From positions 1 through 19,537 of the forward strand of contig JAACDV010000071.1 of the NCBI GenBank assembly GCA_009936825.1: a DNA stretch of 19,537 nt. The letters run 5' to 3'. This stretch comes from Bacteroidota bacterium. GTDB lineage: Bacteria; Pseudomonadota; Alphaproteobacteria; Puniceispirillales; Puniceispirillaceae. Below are positions 7,859-16,783 of this stretch, piece by piece. Both the position numbers and the translations under genes were made by a program. The notes beneath the pieces were generated by a model. That model saw only the letters and a list, made by a program, of their open reading frames with translations, was not told the DNA's origin and ran no database searches. How positions within the stretch are numbered: the stretch's first letter is position 1; each line of letters starts with the position of its first letter.

Positions 7859-8688
7859 GTCTGGTGACGCTTGCCGATGTGCTGCAACCGGCGCTGAAAG
7901 GCGGGTATGCGGTGGCCCGTCTGGTCACGCTGGGCTGGGAGGATATGCGCGCTTATGTCGAGGCGGCTGAGGCCGAAAATGCGCCGATCATTTTGCAGGC
8001 TGGCCCGTCTTGCCGGGCGCATACACCGCTGCCCATCCTTGGTGAAATGTACCGCCATCTGGCCGAAGGTGCCAGTGTGGATGTCGTTGCTCATCTTGAT
8101 CACGGCTATACGCTGGATGAGTGCAAAGAGGCGCTTGATAGCGGCTTTACATCCTTGATGTATGACGGCTCCAGAAAACCGCTTCAACAGAACATCGATG
8201 AGACCGCGGCGGTTGCCGAGATGGCGCACGCTGCGGGTATTTCCTGTGAGGGCGAAATCGGCTTTGTCGGCTATGCGGATGGCGAGAACTCGGCCGGAAC
8301 CGACCCAAATGAGGCCGCAATTTTCGCCCGCGAGAGCGGTGTTGATGCGATGGCAATTTCAGTTGGCAATGTGCATCTGCAACAAGATAAACAGGGCGGC
8401 CTCGATCTGGACCGTATTGCCGAGATCGAAGCGCTGAGTGATATTCCGCTGGTTATTCATGGCGGGTCTGGCGTGCCAATGGCTCAGCGCACGGCGCTTG
8501 CTAGGGGCTCGCAGATTTGCAAATTCAATATCGGCACCGAACTGCGCATGGCTTTTGGGGCAGCTTTGCGAACGGCGGTAAATGCTGACCCGGATCGATT
8601 TGACCGGGTCACAATTTTAAAAGAAACACACGCGCCGCTGGTTGCGGCAACGCGCCATGTACTGGCGGCGTTTAAGGGAACGAATTAA
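7855..8688 (+). CDS. iolJ: Class II aldolase, 5-dehydro-2-deoxy-phosphogluconate aldolase (IolJ-like)
   Basis: Zn-dependent class II fructose-bisphosphate aldolase family, 277 aa. Key positions visible are Asp82 and His83 (AHLDHG, catalytic Asp plus Zn ligand), Glu134 (CEGEIG), His174 (SVGNVH) and His202 (IHGGSG). The phosphate/Zn loops GGSGVP and FNIGTEL are also present. In an iol operon this family cleaves 6-phospho-5-dehydro-2-deoxy-gluconate to DHAP and malonate semialdehyde. A fructose-bisphosphate or tagatose-bisphosphate aldolase cannot be excluded from sequence alone, but context strongly favours IolJ. It overlaps the preceding cupin gene by 4 bp and is followed by iolG after about 10 nt. 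Confidence 0.88.
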   Translation: MSLVTLADVLQPALKGGYAVARLVTLGWEDMRAYVEAAEAENAPIILQAGPSCRAHTPLPILGEMYRHLAEGASVDVVAHLDHGYTLDECKEALDSGFTSLMYDGSRKPLQQNIDETAAVAEMAHAAGISCEGEIGFVGYADGENSAGTDPNEAAIFARESGVDAMAISVGNVHLQQDKQGGLDLDRIAEIEALSDIPLVIHGGSGVPMAQRTALARGSQICKFNIGTELRMAFGAALRTAVNADPDRFDRVTILKETHAPLVAATRHVLAAFKGTN

Positions 8689-8698
8689 GGATATGGAT

Positions 8699-9685
8699 AT
8701 GTTACGGATCGGAGTATTGGGGTGCGGGCGAATTGGACAGGTCCATGCACGCTCAATCAAAGGGCTGAATAACGCCCGTATCGTGGCAGTGGCCGATGCT
8801 TTTGACAGTGCCGCCGAGGCATTGTCCGCCAGCATTGGTGCCCCCGTGCGCAGTACCGACGAGATTATTGCCAGTAATGATATCGACGCCGTTGTGATTG
8901 GGACACCAACCGATACTCATTATGACATTATCCACGCAGCGGCAAAGGCCGGAAAATCTATTTTTTGTGAAAAGCCGGTGGATATGTCGGCTAGTCGCAT
9001 TCGCGAATGTATGGATTTGGTTGAGGCAAACAAGGTTGCTTTTTTCACTGCGTTCAACCGCCGATTTGATCCGAATTTTGCCGATATCCAGCGGCGATTG
9101 CGAGCCGGTGAGATTGGCAATATTGAAATTGTGACGATACTTTCGCGGGACCCGTCCCCGCCACCAATTGACTATATAAAAAGTTCGGGCGGCATTTTTC
9201 GCGATATGATGATCCATGATTTCGATATGGCGCGTTTCATGCTGGCTGAAGAGCCGACAACGGTTTTTGCCGTCGGGTCTTCCCTTGTTGATCCGGCGAT
9301 TGGCGCTGCCGGTGACTGTGATACCGCCGCCGTTACCCTGACCACAACCAGTGGGAAAATCTGTCAGATTTCAAATTCACGGCGGGCAGCCTACGGCTAT
9401 GATCAACGCCTTGAGGTGCATGGGTCATTGGGAATGTTGCGGGCCGAAAACAAACTGGAAAATACTGTTGAGGCCGCGACCAGCAACGGCTTTACCCGCG
9501 CCCCAGCCGAACATTTTTTCCTTGAGCGTTATGAGGCAGCCTATTTTCTGGAAATGCAGCATTTCGCCGAGGCTGTGATGTCGGGTAAGGCGCCATCTCC
9601 CAATATTAATGACGGGCTGCAAGCACAAATTCTGGCGGATGCGGCAACCAAATCATGGCAGACCGGGCAACCGGTTTTGGTGTAA
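8699..9685 (+). CDS. iolG: myo-inositol 2-dehydrogenase (IolG)
   Basis: NAD-dependent Gfo/Idh/MocA enzyme that oxidises myo-inositol to 2-keto-inositol, the first pathway step. The sequence begins MLRIGVLGCGRIGQVHARSI, followed by IGTPTDTH, CEKPVDMS (Lys92), TAFNRRFDPNF, SRDPSPPP and GGIFRDMMIHDFDMARF. Asp169 and His173 complete the Lys/Asp/His catalytic set. All these stretches are highly typical of IolG. An upstream in-frame ATG at 8642 lies inside iolJ and gives a non-family N-terminus. Of the two ATGs at 8693 and 8699, the latter has the better spacing (about 7 nt) from the AAGGA at 8687-8691. The length of 328 aa is normal. Confidence 0.95.
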   Translation: MLRIGVLGCGRIGQVHARSIKGLNNARIVAVADAFDSAAEALSASIGAPVRSTDEIIASNDIDAVVIGTPTDTHYDIIHAAAKAGKSIFCEKPVDMSASRIRECMDLVEANKVAFFTAFNRRFDPNFADIQRRLRAGEIGNIEIVTILSRDPSPPPIDYIKSSGGIFRDMMIHDFDMARFMLAEEPTTVFAVGSSLVDPAIGAAGDCDTAAVTLTTTSGKICQISNSRRAAYGYDQRLEVHGSLGMLRAENKLENTVEAATSNGFTRAPAEHFFLERYEAAYFLEMQHFAEAVMSGKAPSPNINDGLQAQILADAATKSWQTGQPVLV

Positions 9686-9753
9686 CCGCATTCGGCAAAT
9701 TTCTCAAAATTCCAATTTTTTCTTCATTAGTTCAGAGCCAAGGATAAATCTAA

Positions 9754-10548
9754 ATGTCAACGCTGCTTCTAAAGCCGAATGAAGGATCTTGTCTTCACAA
9801 CATTACCCCAGCCAGTGCAGGTTGGAATTATGTTGGATTTCAGGTCCACAGGCTATCTTCCGGACAGATTTTAGAAGATAGCGGCAATGCCATGGAACTA
9901 TGTATCGTGCTGTTATCAGGCAATGCCAGCTTTACCGCCGGGGGGACAGATTTCGGCAGTATTCAAGGTCGAAGCGAGGTGTTTTCCGGAACCCCACCTC
10001 ATGCGCTATATGTACCGCATAAAACCAGCTGGCAGGTGGTGGCAGCCGGTGCTTGTGAGGTTGCGATCTGCCAAGCGCCAGGCGTCAGCGGCCAACATCA
10101 AGCGCGAATGATCACCCCGCAGATGATGTCGTTTGAGGTGCGCGGCAGCGGCACGAACCCCCGCCACGTATGCAATATCCTGCCCGAGACCGAGCCTGCC
10201 GACAGCCTGTTGGTGGTTGAGGTTATCACTCCTTCAGGGAACTGGTCATCCTATCCACCACACAAGCATGATACCGATAACCTACCCGAGGAATCCTATC
10301 TCGAAGAGACTTATTATCATCGCATCAATCCCGAATCCGGCTATGTTCTGCACCGCGTTTACACCGATGATCGTAGTCTTGATGAGGTCATGGCCGCTGA
10401 GGATCATGATGTTGTACTGGTGCCAAAGGGGTATCACCCAGTTGGCGCTCCCCACGGATATGAAAGCTATTATTTGAATGTGATGGCGGGACCAAAGCGC
10501 ATCTGGAAATTCAAAAATGACCCAGCACATGAATGGATGCTGGATTAG
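9754..10548 (+). CDS. iolB: 5-deoxy-glucuronate isomerase (canonical IolB)
   Basis: Cupin isomerase that converts 5-deoxy-glucuronate to 5-dehydro-2-deoxy-gluconate. The 264-aa protein has the hallmark stretch NWSSYPPHKHD with His170/His172, LEETYYHRI with Glu185, RVYTDDRSLDE, VPKGYHPV with His228, and YYLNVMAGP. It is a much better match to textbook IolB than the paralogue at 7016-7858, so it likely supplies the main isomerase activity. The ATG at 9754 follows an AAGGA site. The 68-nt AT-rich gap from iolG shows only a short AT-only inverted repeat (9706-9719) and no convincing promoter or terminator. Confidence 0.95.
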   Translation: MSTLLLKPNEGSCLHNITPASAGWNYVGFQVHRLSSGQILEDSGNAMELCIVLLSGNASFTAGGTDFGSIQGRSEVFSGTPPHALYVPHKTSWQVVAAGACEVAICQAPGVSGQHQARMITPQMMSFEVRGSGTNPRHVCNILPETEPADSLLVVEVITPSGNWSSYPPHKHDTDNLPEESYLEETYYHRINPESGYVLHRVYTDDRSLDEVMAAEDHDVVLVPKGYHPVGAPHGYESYYLNVMAGPKRIWKFKNDPAHEWMLD

Positions 10549-10593
10549 TAGACATGAGAATAAGACAAACAGACAACCTTTGAGGAGATAATC

Positions 10594-11418
10594 ATGGCCC
10601 GTACAATTTCTAACGAAGACATTAGACTTGCCCCCGATGCGTTGTTGGAAGGGCAAGGCTATTTCCTGTTTGAATCAGTTTTTGACGCGGATGAAATTGC
10701 CACCGCCAACAACATCATAAACACCCATTCGGCTGATGCGGGCGGGGCGACACATTTCCATGGAGCAAGTGGTGATAAGCTGGACCTGCAACGCCGCGTC
10801 TGGAACCTGCTAAACAAGGGTCAGATTTTTGTTGATATGGTGCAGCATCCCGCTGTTATGGAAATTTTTGCCAAAATTCTTGGTCGGCAATTCATTCTGG
10901 GATCCTTTGCGGCAAACCGGTTGCTGCCGGGTGCGGCAGGACAGGAACCGCATATTGATTATCCTTATTGGGATATGCATGACACCGCCGAATTTCCGCA
11001 TGGCATCAATGCGGGGTTTCACATGAACTGCCAATCGCTGATAGCCTTGCATGATTTCACCATCGAAAACGGTGCCACCGCCGTCGCGCCGCATTCGCAA
11101 AAGCGCGGCATTTACCCGAGTGAAGCAGAATTTCAGGCCGAACATATTCCACTGCCGTGCCCGGCCGGCAGCCTGCTGGTCTTTACCGGATTGATCTGGC
11201 ATTGCGCGATGCCGAATAATTCAAACGCGGACCGAACATCAGTTCTGGGTCAGTATTTGCCTAAATTCGTCAAACCGATGGAAGATCTAAAACAAAGCGT
11301 TGCAGACGATGTGGCGGCAAACGCCACCCCGGAATTACGCCAGCTTTTGGGCCTTGATCTTCGCTATCCGGAACTGCTGGAAGACGCCGGTAGTGGCAAT
11401 ACCGAGGGGCGGGTATAG
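10594..11418 (+). CDS. Phytanoyl-CoA dioxygenase (PhyH) family Fe(II)/2-oxoglutarate-dependent oxygenase
   Basis: 274-aa soluble protein with the facial triad of non-haem Fe(II)/2OG oxygenases: His120 and Asp122 (EPHIDYPYWD) and distal His203 (LIWHCAMPNNS). Arg214 (ADRTSVLGQY) is the probable 2-oxoglutarate carboxylate anchor. The family hydroxylates or oxidatively cleaves small molecules; substrate is not predictable from family alone. It has a strong GAGGAG ribosome site 45 nt after iolB and is the last gene of the inositol operon, ending 22 bp from the convergent beta-mannosidase gene. It may prepare a modified inositol, for example by oxidative O-demethylation, or hydroxylate a side product. 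That role is inference from location only. Confidence 0.88.
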   Translation: MARTISNEDIRLAPDALLEGQGYFLFESVFDADEIATANNIINTHSADAGGATHFHGASGDKLDLQRRVWNLLNKGQIFVDMVQHPAVMEIFAKILGRQFILGSFAANRLLPGAAGQEPHIDYPYWDMHDTAEFPHGINAGFHMNCQSLIALHDFTIENGATAVAPHSQKRGIYPSEAEFQAEHIPLPCPAGSLLVFTGLIWHCAMPNNSNADRTSVLGQYLPKFVKPMEDLKQSVADDVAANATPELRQLLGLDLRYPELLEDAGSGNTEGRV

Positions 11419-11440
11419 TTTGGCTCTGGACGGGATTACC

Positions 11441-13882
11441 CTACCCATAGGTAGCGCTATGGAGATCACGAAGCTTGAAAACCGGTTTGGCAGTTTCATC
11501 GTCAGGCGTAAAGCTGATGCGCCGCTCTTCTCCCGGAATTAGCAAAAACCCGTTGTCACTGAACCGGCCTGCGCAATCTGCCTCAATCGCTACAAAAAAA
11601 GCCGGTTTCTGGGCGGTCAAGTCTATCTGAAATGTCCCGGTCTGATCGGCAGAGCTGACATTGCGGGCGATGCTGATCTCAATCTGCGGGTCTTCCAGAG
11701 GTAGCATTTCATACGGGATCGGCGCAAAGTGATCATATTCCATATCAGCAGCTAAATTCTTGCCTAACTTCGCGGACATATTTACCGGCCAGCGCATGAC
11801 CAACACCTCATCTGCCGCTAGGTCGCTAACCTCTAAAACCGGTACAGCTGCCTCTATTCCCACCTTTATCTCAACCTCACCAAGCAGCCGCAGCCGCCCG
11901 TCACAGGCCAGTGCCTCAGCGCGGACTTTCAGCAAAACCTCCTCCACCCCGTCATTTACAGCCGTTAGCTGAAACCCGGTCTTAGTCGGCGCGGTGGACA
12001 CTGTAACCGGCGCATAAAACCGGCGCGCCATGTGATGAAGCAATTTCCAGCCGCCGCCATAATCCAGCGACGACCATGAAGCAACCGGCCATGTATCATT
12101 CAACTGCCAAATTAGGCTGCCCATACAATGCGGCTTTAGGCTGCGCCAGTAAGTAACCGCCGTATGAATAGCAAGACCCTGCTGTACCTGACTAAGATAG
12201 ACGAAATCCTCAAAACTCACAGGAAAGCGGAAATAGCGGAACATTGTCTCGGCAATCCGCGCATTCCCGCCGTCATTTTTCTGATGGCTCTCCATCACAG
12301 GCGCGGCAATGTTGAAGTCTTCAGGTGCGGCAAAGCTGCGAATCACATCCATTGATGGGTAAGACTGAAAGCCGAATTCAGAACAAAAACGCGGGGCCAC
12401 GTCCCGATAATGTTCAAAATCACGGCCCTCATGCCAAACCGACCAGAAATGCATATCGCCAGCGCTGTCATCATGCCACGCATCGCCAAAAGATAGAGGA
12501 CCCGGTGACGGTGAAGACGGCCACCAATTTACCTGCGGATCGACAGCTTTTAAGGCCGCCTCAATGGTCCGGTTCAAACGGTCATAGGCAACCAGATAGC
12601 GATCACGGTCGGCGCGCGATTCCTCATACCAAGTCAAGGCACCTATCAACTCATTGTCACCGCACCATATAGCCAGCGACGCCCGATGCTGGAGCCGCTT
12701 GGCGTTATCGGTAATCTCGCGGGTTACCTCAGCCAGAAACGCGTCATCCGCCGGATAAAGCGAGCAGGAAAACATCGCATCCTGCCAGATAAGTATCCCC
12801 AGCTCATCACAAATATCGTAGAAGGCATCGCTTTCGTACCACCCGCCTCCCCAGACCCGGATCATATTCATATTTGCATCAACGGCCGATTGCAGCAGGC
12901 CTCTAATACCAGCCACACTCACCGGTGAGGCCAACGCATCAGCGGGAATCCAATTCGCCCCTTTGGCAAAAATCGGGCGACCGTTCACCTCAAACATAAA
13001 GCTGCGGCCTACCTCATCCGGCTCGGAGCAAAGGCGAATCGTGCGCAGGCCTATTTTCTGTGTCTTGCTCTGGACACCTGCACTAATTTCTAGGTCATGC
13101 AACATCTGCGAGCCCTGACCGACCGTCCACCATAATTCTGGGTCCTTAATCTCGAAACGGAAATGTGCGCGCGCATCGTTAATTTGCGAGCGCATATTTT
13201 GCCCGCACAAGCTCGCCGTTACCGTTCCGTTACTACCAGTTATGTCGGCCACCACATCCACCACAACATGCACCACAACATAATTATCACGGTGTTCTTG
13301 ATGGACCAGAACATCGCCTATTTGTGGCAGTTGGTTGGTTTGCAGATATAGATCGCCATAGATGCCGCTGGGCATTAGGGCAGCGTTCCAGTCCCAACCA
13401 AAATCGCATTGCGGTTTACGCAGCATATTGCCGTTTGGAACCGGATAATTGGTGGTATAGGGAACAAAGAACGGCTGGCGCTCTTGGCGCAGATTAGCTT
13501 CGGCGGTTGGAGACTTAAAACAGATTTCAAAGCTGTTTTCGCCAACCACCAGCAGGTTTGATAGATCAATCTGATATCGCCGGAACGCGTTCGCCGCTTC
13601 AAACGCAAGGTCTCCGTTAACGCGAATGGTGGCCACTGTATCAAGCTGCGAGATAATCAGGCTGCAATCGGTCTGATGCGCGTCCAGCGTTATCGCTCGA
13701 ACTGCCGTCCAACTGCGATCAGCAATCCAGCGAAGATCATATTCATTCATCCCCCAATAGGGATCAGGAATATGTCCGGCATGGTGAAGGGCTGTGATAA
13801 GATTACCCGGAAAACTAGCTACAAACGCAATCGATCCTGTCGCATCAACGACCTGCCAGTCCCCACCCAATTCCAGCCGCAT
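11441..13882 (-). CDS. GH2-family beta-mannosidase
   Basis: 813-aa glycoside hydrolase, the normal size for bacterial GH2 beta-mannosidases. The N-terminal jelly-roll (WGMNEYDLRWIADRSW), the CDFGWDWNAALMPSGIYGD stretch and RVWGGGWYESDAFYD are typical. The acid/base Glu is in WCGDNE (about Glu411), and the nucleophile is in CSEFGFQS (about Glu502). WWPSSPSPGP and SLIWQLNDTWPVASWSSLDYGG further support beta-mannosidase over other GH2 types. No signal peptide is seen, so it should act in the cytoplasm on imported beta-mannosides. The ATG at 13882 overlaps the ATPase stop by one base; a TTG three bases upstream is a less likely start. It is the last gene of the transporter operon. Confidence 0.93.
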   Translation of the reverse strand: MRLELGGDWQVVDATGSIAFVASFPGNLITALHHAGHIPDPYWGMNEYDLRWIADRSWTAVRAITLDAHQTDCSLIISQLDTVATIRVNGDLAFEAANAFRRYQIDLSNLLVVGENSFEICFKSPTAEANLRQERQPFFVPYTTNYPVPNGNMLRKPQCDFGWDWNAALMPSGIYGDLYLQTNQLPQIGDVLVHQEHRDNYVVVHVVVDVVADITGSNGTVTASLCGQNMRSQINDARAHFRFEIKDPELWWTVGQGSQMLHDLEISAGVQSKTQKIGLRTIRLCSEPDEVGRSFMFEVNGRPIFAKGANWIPADALASPVSVAGIRGLLQSAVDANMNMIRVWGGGWYESDAFYDICDELGILIWQDAMFSCSLYPADDAFLAEVTREITDNAKRLQHRASLAIWCGDNELIGALTWYEESRADRDRYLVAYDRLNRTIEAALKAVDPQVNWWPSSPSPGPLSFGDAWHDDSAGDMHFWSVWHEGRDFEHYRDVAPRFCSEFGFQSYPSMDVIRSFAAPEDFNIAAPVMESHQKNDGGNARIAETMFRYFRFPVSFEDFVYLSQVQQGLAIHTAVTYWRSLKPHCMGSLIWQLNDTWPVASWSSLDYGGGWKLLHHMARRFYAPVTVSTAPTKTGFQLTAVNDGVEEVLLKVRAEALACDGRLRLLGEVEIKVGIEAAVPVLEVSDLAADEVLVMRWPVNMSAKLGKNLAADMEYDHFAPIPYEMLPLEDPQIEISIARNVSSADQTGTFQIDLTAQKPAFFVAIEADCAGRFSDNGFLLIPGEERRISFTPDDETAKPVFKLRDLHSATYG

Positions 13883-14955
13883 CAAAGACGTTCTTCGGTC
13901 TTTGCATCAAAGAAGTGCATCCTTGCCGGATCAAGGCCGATTTCGATCTTGTCGCCTTCTTTCAATACCATCTGACCATCAACGCGAAAGCGCATATCAA
14001 ACCCGGCCAGTTTGCACCAGGCCAACGTGTCTGCGCCCATTGGCTCAACCAAATCTACCTCGACCTCGGCACGAAAAACTGCGTCGGCAAGGCTTTTACC
14101 GGTGGCAATATGTTCAGGACGCACCCCTACGACTATCTCGCCGTCATTCATCTCGAGCGTATTTTTATAGCCCTTAACGGGTATTGTTATATCGCCCACT
14201 TGCACGCCTTTTTTACCAAGAATGCCGGTCATGAAATTCATCGCCGGTGAGCCAATAAAGTCAGCAACATAAAGATTCACGGGACGATTATAAATCTCAT
14301 CCGGGTCGGCAAGCTGCTGAATTGTGCCATCGCGCATAATCGCAATCCGGTCGGCCAGCGTCATCGCCTCAATTTGATCATGCGTCACATAGATCATCGT
14401 ATTTTTCAGCTGGCGGTGTAGCTTTTTCAACTCAACGCGCAAATCAGCTCGCAGCTTGGCATCCAAATTCGATAACGGTTCGTCAAACAGAAACACGTCA
14501 ACATCGCGCACCAAGGCCCGGCCAATGGCAACCCGCTGGCGCTGTCCGCCCGAAAGCGCTCCAGGTTTGCGTTTCAACAATGGCTCAATCTGTAAAATTT
14601 CGGCCGCCCGGCTGACCCGGCGGTTGATCTCGTCGCGCGGCAGCCCCGCATTCTTCAGACCAAAGCTCAGATTGCCTTCAACACTCATCTGCGGATACAG
14701 CGCATAAGACTGAAAGACCATCCCAATACCGCGCGCTGATGGCTCGGCCCAAGTCACATTCTTGCCTTTGATAAAAACCTGTCCGTCACTGATATCTAAC
14801 AACCCGGCAATGCAGTTCAGCAAGGTGGATTTACCGCACCCCGATGAGCCAAGGAGAACAAGAAATTCGCCCTCACCAATATCGATATTGAGGCCTTTTA
14901 GAACATCAACAGATCCGAAAGACAGACTGAGATCTTTAACGCTAACCGAATACAT
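13882..14955 (-). CDS. Sugar ABC transporter ATP-binding protein (UgpC/MsmK/MalK type)
   Basis: 357-aa CUT1-type ATPase. Walker A GSSGCGKST is at 36-44, the Q-loop is at VFQSYALYPQ, signature LSGGQ is at 134-138, and Walker B VFLFDEP with catalytic Glu159 follows, then the D-loop (SNLDAKLR) and H-loop (YVTHDQ). The C-terminal part is a TOBE/MOP-like domain (PVNLYVADFIGSPAMNF, VGVRPEHI), as in MalK/UgpC. It energises import through the two adjacent permeases at the inner face of the membrane. The gap from the upstream permease is 3 nt, and the stop overlaps the beta-mannosidase start, so the genes are probably translationally coupled. Confidence 0.97.
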   Translation of the reverse strand: MYSVSVKDLSLSFGSVDVLKGLNIDIGEGEFLVLLGSSGCGKSTLLNCIAGLLDISDGQVFIKGKNVTWAEPSARGIGMVFQSYALYPQMSVEGNLSFGLKNAGLPRDEINRRVSRAAEILQIEPLLKRKPGALSGGQRQRVAIGRALVRDVDVFLFDEPLSNLDAKLRADLRVELKKLHRQLKNTMIYVTHDQIEAMTLADRIAIMRDGTIQQLADPDEIYNRPVNLYVADFIGSPAMNFMTGILGKKGVQVGDITIPVKGYKNTLEMNDGEIVVGVRPEHIATGKSLADAVFRAEVEVDLVEPMGADTLAWCKLAGFDMRFRVDGQMVLKEGDKIEIGLDPARMHFFDAKTEERL

Positions 14956-14958
14956 GGG

Positions 14959-15876
14959 TTATCCTTTAACTGCGCCGGCAGCAATGCCGCGCACGAATAA
15001 TTTTCCAGAGACAAAATAGACAAGGAGCGGCACAAGGCCGGTGAGAATGGTCGCCGCCATATTCACGTTATATTCCTTTTCGCCGAAGGTGGAATTCACA
15101 ATATTGTTCAGCTGCACCGTCATCGGATATGAATCGGGCCGGGTATATACCACGCCGAACAGGAAATCATTCCAGATACCCGTCACTTGGAGGATAATCG
15201 CAACAACAACAATCGGCGTCGACATCGGCAGTAAAATCCTAATCAGGATACGCCAAAAACCGGCGCCATCCACGCGCGCCGCCTTCACCAGCTCTTCGGG
15301 AAGTGAGCTGAAATAATTACGAAACAGCAACGTAAGAATCGGCATTCCGAAAATCGAATGCACTATAACCAACCCCCACACATCACCATAAAGTCCAATC
15401 TCGCGAAGGATGATAACAATGGGATACAGCATGACCTGATACGGGATAAACGCACCAAACAACAAAATCGTGAATAGGACATTCGCCCCCTTAAACCGCC
15501 AGAATGACAGTGCATAGCCATTGACTGACGCAACCACAATCGAGATCACAACTGAGGGAACCAGAATCTGTACCGAATTCCAAAAGCCGCGACTAAGACC
15601 ATCACAATTCAATCCCGTACAGGCCGTTGCCCACGCCTTAAACCATGGCGCAAAAGTGACATCCCTTGGCAATGAGAACACATTACCAAGACGAATTTCA
15701 GGCATGGTTTTCAGTGACGTCACAACCATCACATAAAGCGGTGCAAGATAATAGATCGCTAGCAGGGTTAGCGTCGTATAGATGATGATTTTCGGGCCGG
15801 TCACAGCTTTTTGCGGCTTCGGGCCTCTTGCCTCAGTCATTACGGTATCAACCACGACGTTTCTCCCGATATTCAT
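14959..15876 (-). CDS. Sugar ABC transporter permease (MalG-like, CUT1)
   Basis: 305-aa inner-membrane protein with about six hydrophobic segments and the EAA loop EELVKAARVDGAGFWRI, then ILLP, which docks to the ATPase. The first hydrophobic segment starts near residue 29 (IIIYTTLTLLAIYYLAPLYV). The C-terminus GKLFVRGIAAGAVKG is typical for MalG-type permeases. The start is uncertain. ATG 15876 overlaps the preceding permease by 29 nt. A GTG at 15855 has a GGGAG site with good spacing. ATG 15840 lies 7 nt after the upstream stop but has no clear ribosome site. All three leave the membrane domain intact. Confidence 0.93.
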   Translation of the reverse strand: MNIGRNVVVDTVMTEARGPKPQKAVTGPKIIIYTTLTLLAIYYLAPLYVMVVTSLKTMPEIRLGNVFSLPRDVTFAPWFKAWATACTGLNCDGLSRGFWNSVQILVPSVVISIVVASVNGYALSFWRFKGANVLFTILLFGAFIPYQVMLYPIVIILREIGLYGDVWGLVIVHSIFGMPILTLLFRNYFSSLPEELVKAARVDGAGFWRILIRILLPMSTPIVVVAIILQVTGIWNDFLFGVVYTRPDSYPMTVQLNNIVNSTFGEKEYNVNMAATILTGLVPLLVYFVSGKLFVRGIAAGAVKG

Positions 15877-16741
15877 AAACCGTCCACGGGATCAAAATTA
15901 TAATAACAAAAGCCAGCATCATGGTCGAAGCTGCAAAGCCCTGACCAAGGTTTTGATTGCGGAACATCATATCCATCACATATTTTGCCGGAACTTCGGT
16001 AGCAAGACCGGGGCCGCCCTGTGTCTGGGCCACAATCAGGTCAAAAACCTTGATAATGCTGGTTGCAACCAGCACCAATGCCGTAATAATCGCGCCACGC
16101 ATAAGCGGGATGACGATGCGGATATAGGTCTTCCATTTTGGAATGCCATCAACACGCGTCGCCTTCCAGATATCCTCATCAATACCGCGAAGCCCCGCCA
16201 GCATAATCACCATAACCAGCCCTGTTCCCTGCCACAGTCCAGCCATCAGCACCCCATAAATTGCATAATCACTGTCGGTTAACGGGGCAAAGGTAAAGGC
16301 GGTATAGCCCCAATCACGCACCACTTTTTGAACGCCAAAAGTGGGATTCAGCATCCATTGCCACGTCAAACCCGTAACAACGAAGGAGAGTGCATAAGGA
16401 TAGAGAAAGATCGATCTGAAGGTATTTTCAAACCGAATACGCTGGTCCAGAAGGGCGGCCATAACAAAGCCGACAACCATCGAGAACAGCAGCATACAAA
16501 AGCCATAGATGGCAAGGTTTTCGATCGACACAATCCAGCGGTCGGTGCCCCATAGCCGGTCATATTGGCTGAGCCCGCTCCACCGTAATTTTGGAAGTAA
16601 TTTTGAACCTGTAAATGAATAAACGACTGTCCATGTAGAGCAGCCAATAAAAATAACCAGCGCAGTTAGCGCCATAGGTATCGAAGCAATTTTGGACGAA
16701 ATATTGCGAGACAAGATGCTCGGACGTTTACTGTCCGCCAT
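15848..16741 (-). CDS. Sugar ABC transporter permease (MalF-like, CUT1)
   Basis: 297-aa inner-membrane permease with about six hydrophobic segments (for example ALTALVIFIG, IYGFCMLLFSMVVGFVMAAL and FVVTGLTWQWMLNP). The EAA-type loop reads DEDIWKATRVDGIPKWKTY, then IRIVIPLM. The ATG at 16741 has a GGGGA ribosome site about 6 nt upstream. It pairs with the MalG-like protein to form the channel. The 87-nt gap behind the binding-protein gene contains a strong stem-loop, which probably sets the lower expression of the membrane components relative to the binding protein. Confidence 0.95.
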   Translation of the reverse strand: MADSKRPSILSRNISSKIASIPMALTALVIFIGCSTWTVVYSFTGSKLLPKLRWSGLSQYDRLWGTDRWIVSIENLAIYGFCMLLFSMVVGFVMAALLDQRIRFENTFRSIFLYPYALSFVVTGLTWQWMLNPTFGVQKVVRDWGYTAFTFAPLTDSDYAIYGVLMAGLWQGTGLVMVIMLAGLRGIDEDIWKATRVDGIPKWKTYIRIVIPLMRGAIITALVLVATSIIKVFDLIVAQTQGGPGLATEVPAKYVMDMMFRNQNLGQGFAASTMMLAFVIIILIPWTVYEYREKRRG

Positions 16742-16783
16742 GACTTTCCCCTTTTCTGACGCGATTGCTACTTATCAAAATGA

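Noticed and set aside
8642..8698. Earlier ATG start for iolG inside iolJ
   Set aside because: It adds basic residues not found in IolG, whereas the ATG at 8699 has a correctly spaced ribosome site.
9706..9719. AAAATT-CC-AATTTT followed by T residues after iolG as a terminator
   Set aside because: The stem is entirely A/T with a 2-nt loop, too weak to terminate; iolB continues the same operon.
11441..11454. Short hairpin CTACC-CATA-GGTAG at the convergent ends of the oxygenase and beta-mannosidase genes as a bidirectional terminator
   Set aside because: Only 5 bp of stem, inside the beta-mannosidase end, and no T-tract on either side.
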